DNA of 64,000 nucleotides. It comes from Selaginella moellendorffii. Taxonomy: Eukaryota; Streptophyta; Lycopodiopsida; Selaginellales; Selaginellaceae. Positions 21,360-30,863 of this stretch are shown here, piece after piece. Where the stretch lies: contig NW_003314306.1 of assembly GCF_000143415.4 (NCBI RefSeq), positions 900,897-964,896 of the forward strand, written 5' to 3'. Positions within the stretch are counted from its first letter, which is position 1; the number at the start of each line of letters is the position of its first letter. Below the pieces are notes generated by a model, which saw only the letters and a list, made by a program, of their open reading frames with translations, made no database searches and had not been told where the DNA came from. The position numbers and the translations under genes are program-made.

Positions 21360-22080
21360 ATCAGGGCGAAACACCGTGGCCTAACGGCCCGGTATGGGTA
21401 CCTCTACCCCCCACTTCCATCTCAAAGGGAAGGCCCAAGCCCCTAGGAAGGGCAAGGACTAATGAGCCACAAGGTACTCAAATGGGGCACCACTCCACAT
21501 GAGCCGGGAGCACCGCAGTCGGTTTCCCTTTCGAGAGTGGGAGCTACTCTTGAGCACTTCCTTGGGTGGCCCTTCCGGCACCACCCAAGCCTATGCTCAC
21601 TCCCACCCAAGGCCCTTTGGCCCTAGTCTCAACCTCAAGTCAGTTTGGAAGCACCACTGAAGAGTTCCTTCAAGACTGGTTCTTGGACCTCACTATCCCT
21701 ACTATACTTTTGGAACCCCTTGCAGCCCCCCTCCCCCTCCCCCCCTCCCTGGGAGACACAGCTTTGGGCTTTCACCCCTTGACCCATATTAGTATTTGGA
21801 CTTAGTCTCAGATTCGATCTCAAACTCGATCTCGGACCCGACTTTGGACTCGATCTCGGACTCGATCTCGGACTCGACTTCAGACTCGACCTCGGACTCG
21901 GTCTCGGACCCAATTTGGATCTCGGACTTCGTCTCGAACTCGATCTCGAACTCGGTCTCCGATTCGGCCTCGGCTCAATCTTGGACTCTATCTCGCACTC
22001 GGTCTCAGAGTCGGTCTTGGACTCGATCTTCGACTCGGTCCCATCCGATGAACTCTTTGTCATTTCAGTCAAGCTTTCGG
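21360..22080 (-). repeat. Inverted fragment of the solo-LTR family
   Basis: On the minus strand this shares with 18003-19651 the GA-rich repeat (about 21797-22045 here), GTGAAAGCCCAAAGC, TTCCAAAAGTATAGTAGGGATAGTG and GTACCCAT...AGGCCACGGTGTTTC in the same order. I could not fix its ends or a target duplication. It lies between the pol end and the 3' LTR of the outer element. Confidence 0.65.
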
Positions 22081-22184
22081 GGATCCTTTAGCCTACGACA
22101 TCTCGGGGAGTTGGTTCCTTACATTGACATTCCTCTAGATCCCGGCCCGTCTACAAGAGAACCATGATGGTCTTCCATTATTCT

Positions 22185-22196
22185 AAGAGGAGGGGA
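22185..22196 (+). promoter_or_regulatory. Polypurine tract of outer gypsy element
   Basis: AAGAGGAGGGGA immediately precedes the 3' LTR start at 22197. Confidence 0.75.
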
Positions 22197-22366
22197 TGAT
22201 GTGAGGGCCAAGTGTATGGCTACGATGCCGTATACTAATATTAATGTAGTGTAGTCGTTGGATTGGTTTCAATCCGGACCACTCGCTCCTATATATAAGC
22301 TAGGGTTTTTGGGCTAATTGATATGCACATTTTCTGTATTCCCTTTCCATATTCCAAGAACTCACA
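22197..22366 (+). repeat. 3' LTR of the outer gypsy element
   Basis: 170 bp, matching 7262-7422. It contains a small extra segment (about 22259-22285) and several substitutions relative to the 5' LTR, indicating an old insertion. Confidence 0.8.
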
Positions 22367-24585
22367 ATAAGTGTTTAGGATATAGGAATAAATACTTACC
22401 TTTGCATTTTCCTTAAACCTATGTTAATTTATAGTCCTTGTCAAGAACTATATATAAAAAATAAAACTCACTCCATTTGTCCTTCAAATCTTCTTTATCC
22501 TATGTTCTAAAGCATTAGTTTAGTTCAGACTTGCTACATTTTTTTTTCATTCTACCATTTATATTTGGCCTCACTTCATTATTGTATCCATTCGGCCTCA
22601 TTATATAAGGGGTGGATGTTTTGTTTGAACTTGTTATGCTCATCCCCACTCCACAATTTATGTTGTTTATCCTTATTCCACTATTGTATTTGCCCTTACT
22701 TCATTATTAGGGTTGGACCTTATTTATCCCCTCTACCCCCTCCTCAAATGAACTTTTTTTGGAAGTGTCACGGAAAAAAAAGCCAGAAAAAAGAGGAAGA
22801 AACATTGTGAAAAAAGAAAAAATTCAATAATTGTCAAAGTAGATAGAGGGGAAAAGAAGGTATATTTAAAGCTTGGAAAACAAAAGATTTGCTATGATAA
22901 AATATTTTGGCTAGCATGAAATAAACAAAAGATTCACACCATTTAACCTTCTCAACACATAATTTAACACTTGAGATAGAAAAATCTACACTCTCAAAGG
23001 AAAACATAAACCTTTAAGCAATAATGATAAAACAAAAGCTATCAATGGCACTCATTATTAAAGATATATGTTCAATTCAAAACTCTGGCCAAAATGACTT
23101 CAACCATTGGAATAAAGGAATAGTCAATATTAGAATTGATCAAGGTTCTACCAAAGAAACAAAAGTAAAATTCTTAACTTTATATACATGCTTAATATCT
23201 AGATTAGCATGAGAAAGATAGAAAACACTCAACTCAACACCAAATTAAGAATGGGAATCATAATAGTAAAAAATGATTAAAGTGTTAAGAGAAGAAAATA
23301 TTGTAGATGAAAAAGGAACACTAGAAACATGAGAAGATGGCTTAGATGTCAGATTAAAAGATTAACACTTACCTTACAAAATTTCCAACTCATTTCTAAA
23401 GCTATCTCCATAATAATTAAGTTCCTCATCACAATCTAGAATCTATTTGAGCTTATAAACATTGTTTTCTCATAAATTTGATATTTAAACATTCTCCAAG
23501 AATCAAACTACATCATCCATAATTCACTAATTGATGTCATAATCATGCTCCACATCAATAGGAAATTGCAGAACATTGAGAATAAAACAAATTACATAAT
23601 CACATCCCACAAAAATTGGAGATGAAGGATGGGTGGAGCACTAATATGATCACACAGCTCTAATAGTGTAGCAACAATAGCCTTAAATGGCGCATTCCTT
23701 GATCAATAACGATGTGTCATGATAAAAGAAGAGAATGCAATGATGATCAGAAGAAAGAGAAGATCTAAGCATAGCAATAGCTAGAATTTTAGAATTTATA
23801 AAAAGATAATATAAATCTAAATTTAAAAGAAAATAAAGAAATAAGAATAAAAAGCAAGATCTCAAACACTACTAAAAAGTTTTGCCCTCTTTTGGGATAA
23901 ATTGCAATGCCTACTAATATGAGTGCTTGGGATATAGAAATAAGTATTAATTGGGGTTTAGACTTTTGCTTATATACAAGAATGGATGGATTAAATTCAG
24001 TCTTAAATAGATAGTGTATTATTTAGCCAGGGTAATACATACATACATATATATATATATATAAAAAAACCGAAATACTAGAAAGATTTACCTAATTTTT
24101 TTACAGGTTAATTTGTGAAGATATAAATTATATCCACAAAGATGCATTTAAAAATTAAATAATATTAAGAATTTTATAAGAGACATATGGTTAGAAAATA
24201 CAAGGAAACAAGAATACATAAACATGTAAAAACAAACATCTAAATACTACTTGTTTCGACCCTTCAGCAAAAAGCCAACATGGATCCTCCTCCCATGGTG
24301 TTGCAGTGTTGTGTCTAGGCCAGATTTGCACTCAACGGCTGAAGCAAAAAGAATTGTGAGATTGAAAACTGTACTCGTGTCTACGCACTGTTCACTTTTA
24401 CCTCATCATTAAACCACTGCTCTGTTCCCTAAACTTCGAGTTGTTTGCATTTTCCCTTCCCTATCGGCGTTGATCTCCTTCTCTTTCCAGCGACTTGTGA
24501 TTCTTCTAAGCTCGGATGCTTTTGCTTACGAACCCATGGGCTTACACTTGTGAGAACCGAGCAGTAGCATCTGCTCGGTTGCGCA
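22367..24585. other. AT-rich intergenic DNA
   Basis: Low-complexity AT-rich sequence with an (AT)n tract near 24048-24063. No gene was recognised. Open frames here are short and lack any known motif. Confidence 0.5.
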
Positions 24586-24589
24586 GCTC

Positions 24590-25000
24590 CAGGGGTAGCG
24601 GGCTCATCCAGGGCGTCAGGACGATGTTGGAGGAGATCCGTGAGGAGCTCGAGGGTCTACCGGGACGTTCTCCGCTTCTTTGGAATCGAGTATGACACTC
24701 CTTTCAAGGACGAGCCAGGTGCCTTGATCTTAAACTTCTCGACCTTGCAGTCTATAATCTTGAATGATCGAGTCGCTGACCCGGGTGAGATGGTCGTTCG
24801 CCCGCACCAGACTAGCGCCACTGCTGGATCTTTGGCAAGGAGCTCGACGCTGCCGGAGGAACAGATTTGAGTCTCCAAACAAGGTGTCGTGCTTATCATG
24901 GAGAGTAACTGTGTGATAGACGCACCGGAAGGTTTGGCTGGCTATGGAAGACAGTGGCTTCGAGCATGCATATGGTCAAGCTCATATATCCTAGTGTCAT
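24590..25000 (+). pseudogene. Lectin-like gene fragment
   Basis: This aligns to the 3891-4904 gene in pieces: RFFGIEY...DTPFKDEPG, a ILNDRVADPGE segment, the THHCW-equivalent region, then GLAGYGRQW and a TRIWSS-like end. Frameshifts and a deletion of most of the lectin domain remove function. Confidence 0.7.
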
Positions 25001-25183
25001 CCAGGTTGGAATCGAGCTCGAGTCGGGTTGCAAATGGCCGAGAGTGCTTCGCGACAATCGACCATTTTCTCTAGGCAACCGATCGCGAGCATGAGCGATG
25101 CGATCCTATTAACACACCCTCTCTTCTTAAATGCTACCTAGAGTACGACTTTGCAAGTTATCAGGGTTTTTCTTTCGCATGGA

Positions 25184-26787
25184 ACAGGAGGAGAACAAGC
25201 GGCCATTGCTCGCGGCGTCCTTCGCTCCAGGTATGGAATGGCTCCACTCCGTCCTGTATTTCCAAGCGATCGTTTTCTTCGATCGAGCAGGCCACGAGCC
25301 GCGAGTTCCAGTGTGGACGGGAGAATTCCCATGCTCGGAATTGGAAGCCCAAGTCACCGGATCTGAGATACGAGCCGCCGCTGCGCACGATCCTTATCCG
25401 GCTTGGATCAATGCTTGTGTGGTCACTCCGGATAGCTCCATCCAAGGCGCTCACGATCCTGGCTATGGAGGCAAGTGGACTCTTACTCCATGAGATTTTT
25501 TGCTCACTTCTAGTTGCAGACGAACAAGCAGCTTCTTCTACCCACGAGAACTCGAGGTTGGATGTGGAATTAGCTTGTTGGTTTCTAACTCTTCCCCTCG
25601 ATCTCCAGTGTCCAGAGCTTGCAAGAGGATGAGATTCGCGACTTACTCATCGATCACGTCCACCACCATTGCTGCTGGGGGAAGCGGCCAGCGTGGTCGT
25701 GGAAGATCAGCAAGGTGGAAGACTGTAATGCCTACGTTGGAACTCTGGAAACTTTCATCGAGGAGAGAGACCTAGTGGAGGAGTGTGTTCCATACGATGG
25801 TCGAATCATAGACGAGGGTGGCCGAGCTCCCGGACCTTGGGAACTCGACACTCGTTCACACTTTCCACCACTCTTCGTGAGCTCCAAAGAGGCTTTGATC
25901 AAGGTGCCACACTCGGAAAGTGTGGAGCAATGCACAGGTTCTCTTGGAGCTCAAAACTTTTCTTTTTTTTCTTTTCGAGAGATTTTTGCTGAGTTTCTTT
26001 GGCCAGGTTGCTTGGGACAGGGAGATATCGCTTGTCATGTTTGCACCATATACGATGATTCCGGAAATCTCCAGCAAAGGAAAAAGTTTACGTGCTCGAG
26101 ATGCAATGGCCGGGGCCTCATTGCTCACTTGGATGGCTCCGACAGCAGGTTTTTCTAGATTGATCTTCGAGTCTTTCACTTATCCTGCTAGAGCTCTCTT
26201 TTCAGCTGCAAGGAATGCAAGGGAAGCGGCAAAGTTTACTGCCCGAGATGCCACTCTCGCGGTTTGCTGGCATGCGAGCACTGCAAGTCAGCCGGATCAT
26301 TCGTCTCATCCATGAGCGTTCGCGTTAAATGGTTGGTGCTTCTCCCAAGCTTTTACAAGCTGCCAGTGCCGATTGATCTTAAGAGTCCATCTTTCCTTTT
26401 ACTTCCAGGAGGACACTGCTGAGCAGGAAAGTGATCGCGTCCAGCCACGCCGCCTCCGTCCCGGACGACGTTTTCCAGCGAGCCAAAGGCGTGGAGCTCT
26501 ACTGCCACGAATCACAGCAATGCCAGGCAGCAGATTTCCAGGACTCGGCACTGCTCAGCCGCTTCTCGCAGGAGATCATCCGGGAGCGAGCTACAGTCCC
26601 CCCGGCGGCGCGAGTCGTGAGCGAGAGGCACCGCATCACGGTGGTTCCCGTGACCAGAGTGTTGATGAGCGACGGCAAGAGAAGGTGGTTTAAGTTCTAT
26701 ATCGTCGGGCTCAAGAAGGAGGTCTATCTCAAGAACTATCCACAAAAGTGCTGCTGCCAGTGTTGCCATAGCTGCACAATCATGTAA
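25184..26787 (+). CDS. SSUH2-like protein with DnaJ-type CxxCxGxG motifs
   Basis: Well-supported exons are about 25606-25937, 26007-26148, 26206-26331 and 26409-26787, with introns of 57-77 bp. Spliced, they give QEDEIRDLLIDHV, CTGCLGQGDIACHVC, CSRCNGRG, CKECKGSGKVYCPRC and a C-terminal IVGLKKEVYLKNYPQKC, matching the SSUH2 family in order. The 5' exon is less certain: an open segment begins at ATG 25181-25183/25184 (MEQEENKRPLL) and a GC-AG intron from 25471 is possible. The Cys motifs resemble the zinc-binding repeats of DnaJ. The protein ends CTIM, a CaaX-type prenylation signal also seen in animal relatives. The molecular role is unknown. Confidence 0.75.
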
Positions 26788-26859
26788 GTAATTTGTCTCT
26801 TGATAAACTCATTGTCGTTATGCTATAGAACTTGGCAATGACCGATGCCATCCTAAGAA

Positions 26860-27200
26860 AAGAGTATGTTATCAGGGATTTTCTTCTTTTCCTTGTTCTT
26901 TCGCATGGAACAAGAAAAGAGATTTTTCATAAGCTTCCAGTTCAGAGCAGGGAGAATTTTCCCGTCTGATAGTGGGCTCGATCGAAGGCATGGATTTTCG
27001 AACTCACGAGATCTTTGCTCACTCGTGGCTGGCTGTAGTCACAGACAAACAACCAGCTTCTTTCACTCGAGCACTCGTTGGATGTGAAATTAGCTCGTTG
27101 ATTTCTAACTCTTACCCATGTTGGTCCATCTCCGAGGAAGAGATGGATCGGCGACTCGAGGTTCAGCTTGTTTATGCCATTAACATTTGCGGCAGTGAGT
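26860..27200 (+). pseudogene. Partial tandem copy of SSUH2-like 5' region
   Basis: The stretch repeats landmarks of 25160-25650: CAGGG..TTTTC..TTTCGCATGGAACA, TTTTTGCTCACT-type text, AACAAGCAGCTTCTT, GGATGTGAAATTAGCT and TTCTAACTCTT, then EEEMDRRLE where the gene has QEDEIRDLL. The zinc-motif exons are absent. It is a truncated duplicate located just downstream of the intact gene. Confidence 0.65.
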
Positions 27201-28540
27201 ATGACAGAGAACTGCTGAATCTTTGGCACGTAGCACATCTCCCTTATTGGCATCCAGGGATCCAGAAGAACAGCTTTAGCTCATCCATGAACGCCCAGTG
27301 TGATTTGATAGTAAGAAGGAGCCACAGAGTTTTGAGGAAGGGACATGCGTATGAATCATATCTGAAACAGGTAAGTCTTCTAGTAGGAGTGCACACCAAG
27401 CAAAGCTTTCTCTTATTCCATTTGGTTCTCTAGTCCTAGCTGAGCAGAGAGCAAATCGACACATACCTCTGGTTGCTTTCATTATAGTAGCTCGATGGCA
27501 AGGCGAGCCGCGAGATTCACATCTTTACCAGAGTATCCTGTCCAAAGAAGAAGGGACAAGGAGATGAAGAAGAAAAACAAAGTCGCTCAGACTCTGGCCA
27601 GAGAGAATACCTCAAGTCTTCCTGGCAGAGGACATCGTTCCCCGTAGCGTTTTCATCCTGCCTGCAAAGCCGCCCCCATCCTTGAGAATCCCGGACAGCA
27701 GCTTCCGGCATTGAATCCAAAAAGATCCAGCGAAAGAAAATGTTTGACGAATACCTGACGCTCTGCCAGCAGCTGGTCCTGCAAATCCTCCACCGTTATA
27801 CAGATCCTCCCGGAACTGCGCCAGCGTGAAGAAGTTACTCCACAGACCACAAACTGTCCTGTGCGACTCGCTCGGACCGCTCGCCCCAGCATATCGAGCA
27901 CGCAAGCGCTGTACTCCTGTATCAAGGTCAAGCCGTGCTCGTTAGTCAGCTCAAACTTACAAGATAAGAGCTGCGTTACCACAAGAAAAGAGAAGAACCG
28001 CTACTCGCTTGAGATGTGTATCCTTGTGTCTCGCTCATATCCACTTGGAGACACCACCCGTGGACATTGTTGAGGGAATTGAGCTGGGGCAAAACTTCTG
28101 GCAGCATATGACACGAGCAGGACATCGTAAGAGAAGCAGGCCGATCGACGTTCGTGTCAGAGAAACCAGAGGCATGAGGAGACTACATGATCAAACCATC
28201 AGAGCAAGTTCCCCCAAACGTCTCCAAATCAAATCACCTGAAATGCGCAGCGGCCAGAGTTTGTGATCCGGTAACATGTCCTCCTTGACCAGGGGCAATG
28301 TGCAATTGCCAACACCTGGAATCTTCATGATCAAAGAAAATGGAAACGCGGTAGCCATCGATTTACCGTGACAACGAGCCTGGGTGAATCACTGGAGGGA
28401 CAAGTAGAGGCGGTGCTGCTGCTGGTAATTCCCAAAGCCTCCCGGACTGCCAGCACGATTACTGTTTTGCAGCCGCCCAACGTTGCATGGAATATATTTC
28501 CAAAATATTAAAAACATAGAGTTAAAAGGGAAACGGTATA
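27201..28540. other. Unassigned region
   Basis: Open stretches of 70-110 codons occur on both strands (for example minus strand 27653-27982) but none shows a motif I recognise. One may be a decayed gene, which cannot be decided from sequence alone. Confidence 0.3.
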
Positions 28541-28552
28541 AAGTAAATCCTA

Positions 28553-28642
28553 TACCCTTATAAAGGTATATATATATATATATATACCCTTATATATCTT
28601 TACTCTTATACCTTTATATTTATATAAAGGTATAAGGGTTAA
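28553..28642. repeat. AT-rich inverted repeat
   Basis: ACCCTTATAAAGGTATATATA and its near complement (TATATAAAGGTATAAGGGT) flank an (AT)n run. The segment can fold into a long hairpin. It may be a microsatellite expansion rather than a transposon end. Confidence 0.6.
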
Positions 28643-28667
28643 TAAGTGGAAACGGTATAACTTAGAC

Positions 28668-29171
28668 TTGCCATTTGCGAAATTTGATCATGAGCTTGCG
28701 ACTCTAGCGGATGATGAGCAGGGCTACCGAGTAGTATTTCGGGTGCGTAGGTTTATGCAAACAGCAGTCCTCTACTCTTGGAAGTCAGAGTGGCTCGTCA
28801 CAGAGCAATGTAAGGAGGATATCAAAATGGAGGATTTTGCGGATTTTGTCACATCCTCTTCTATTGTTTGTGGCAACATCATCCATTCCATTGGGTCCAA
28901 AAACAAAGTGGCACTAGTTCTGATAAGCTGGGCGCCCGAAAGCATTTCTACAAAATTTCCCTTTGTAAGGTCGGCAAGCATCTACAACAATATTATCTAC
29001 TGCATTTTTCAAGTGAAGCTAGCAATGCTAGTAACTTACAACCTCAGCAAACATGGTTCGTGGCAGGTGGTACCACTTCCAGAACCATTGCCTGCGTGCA
29101 TTGGAATCTTAAATATTATGAAGTTCAGTTTAAACTTACCATTTGGGTTAGACTTGTGTAGTTCTTATTGA
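28668..29171 (+). CDS. Hypothetical protein fragment
   Basis: An open frame of 167 codons begins at a TTG and has no ATG at its start. It includes YRVVFRVRRFMQTAVLYSWKSEW and a Pro-rich VPLPEPLPACIG. I do not recognise the family. The pattern loosely recalls F-box-associated C-terminal domains, but I would not assign it. The upstream hairpin DNA and lack of a start suggest a gene remnant. Confidence 0.3.
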   Translation: MPFAKFDHELATLADDEQGYRVVFRVRRFMQTAVLYSWKSEWLVTEQCKEDIKMEDFADFVTSSSIVCGNIIHSIGSKNKVALVLISWAPESISTKFPFVRSASIYNNIIYCIFQVKLAMLVTYNLSKHGSWQVVPLPEPLPACIGILNIMKFSLNLPFGLDLCSSY

Positions 29172-30863
29172 TTTTCGTTTTCACTTAGTTGGTTTTGCTC
29201 TTGATCCTCCACACCTTGTCCTGTGAGATATATTTTAAGGTGAAAGGTTGTTATGAAAATAAAATCATAAACATTTTCTAAATAATTTTCTGTCCAACAG
29301 CTTTTTGGATTACTATAAATCTCATCCAGGCCGAGCATTCAGCAGAGAATAAGCCAGCCGAAGGAATAATTTTGCAAAACCTTTACTCTTAGAACGTTAG
29401 AAACACAATGTTAGGACAAAGGAAAATAATGTGAACGATAACATGGATCATGGTCAATCTCCCTTGCCAGAGGCTTGCAAGCTTTCGCGAGCACTTCACC
29501 AGCTTCCAATGCTCTTCAGCAAGAAAAAATGTCTTTTGAGTGGACAAGTTGTCAAAGTTTTGGTACAGTCCTACCATTTAGATCTCTGATAGATGGCAAT
29601 CAACAAAGAGTGGCTCAATCACGTCAAAGGCTAAAGAGGGCTGGGGAAGCAGGCAGCCTTGCTTTACCCCAATGATGTTGGTGATCGAAGGATAACGCTA
29701 TATAATGCCTAGATTATATCTGGGGTGTCCCATGTGCCTTCTACCAATCCCATAAGCTTTGTCTTGGGACTGTATCCGAAGCTTTCTTGCAGTTTACGAA
29801 GCAATGTATCTGCTTGTGTATGGTGCATAGCATGATTAAGTGATCTGCGCAATTGTATTATCGCCGTCACACATTTCCCTTTAAAGGCATATCAATTGAC
29901 AATTAAGATTTCTTTGTTTAGAAGAGCATCATTGGAACAATCAAAATAAAGATCTCTTGCCCTTCTTTTCAGGAGCCATGCTCGCAATTCAAGAGAGAAG
30001 ACAAAAAGCGCAAAGGCAAGAATCAAGAAATGAACTCAACATGATGAAGCTTAACTTTATAGAGTGACTTGTGATCTTATCATATGAGAGTTCTTGCTTT
30101 CCGGGTCGGGCTGTGTCCAGGAGTTCTCGTGGATGCCCTGATGGATCTGTTGGAGGTGATCAATCTCTCGTGGGAGATGTCTGAAAGCCAGGTCAGTTTC
30201 GAGGAGGCCGACTGCGACTACTAATACTACTACAGTTGTTGACAAAATGGTTCTCAAGTGTGTTACGAAAAGGCTCTGCAAAGATTGAAAATGGGTCTCC
30301 CTAGCGTTCGAGCGCGAATCGCCCACGTCCGCCCGCACAACAAATCTCGTGTCCAACTTCTGAGCAAGACTGCCATCTTTCAGGTGTAGATTGATCTCTT
30401 GAGCACTTTATTGGAGCGCGAAAACACATCACCTTTGTATTCCTGGAACAGTATCACAGGAACGTCGCCTGGGTCTCACGGGACGTCGTCTTGGTCTGTT
30501 GCTGTTTGAAACTGCGAATTTCTCCTGGGTTCTCAAATTGTCCTTGCTTGGATCTATAGCTGCTACTGCGTCACCATGGATCTGGGATCGAGCATTGTTG
30601 TGCAACACAACCCAAAAGTTGGTGGACGGCGTTGAAAAGCCTGGGCAAATGGCAACGGGGTGAAGAAGTAAACAAGAAAGAAGGGAATTATACTTATGGG
30701 CTGGCTATGGAAGACAGTGGCCGACTTTCGATCTACTAAGCACAGCTTGAATTAGTTGTTTGTTTGGAATGTATGGAACATTTATAATGCGAGGTGCGCG
30801 GGCTTTAACTTGATGAAGTTGGTTAACAATGTAAAGGAAGAGTAAAATAAAACGAACTCTCTT
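29172..30863. other. Unassigned region with a lectin-gene scrap
   Basis: No gene was recognised. A minus-strand open stretch at 30057-30356 contains a hydrophobic segment (TVVVLVVAVGLL) but no family motif. Positions 30690-30725 match the YGLAMEDSG-encoding part of the lectin-like gene, in the + orientation. Confidence 0.4.

Larger units (their letters stand above)
7262..22366 (+). mobile_element. Degenerate Ty3/gypsy LTR retrotransposon with nested insertions
   Basis: Short related LTRs (7262-7422 and 22197-22366, both TG...CA) bound an internal region with gag remnants, a DTGS protease, reverse transcriptase, RNase H and integrase in Ty3/gypsy order. A polypurine tract lies at 22185-22196. 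The element is 15.1 kb only because it contains a 7.2 kb non-coding LTR element, a 1.65 kb solo LTR and an inverted LTR-family fragment. Many in-frame stops make it inactive. I found no clear target duplication: the flanks are AATTA and ATAAG. Confidence 0.85.

Noticed and set aside
7262-22366. Target duplication of the outer gypsy element
   Set aside because: The flanking pentamers AATTA and ATAAG do not match, so none is claimed.
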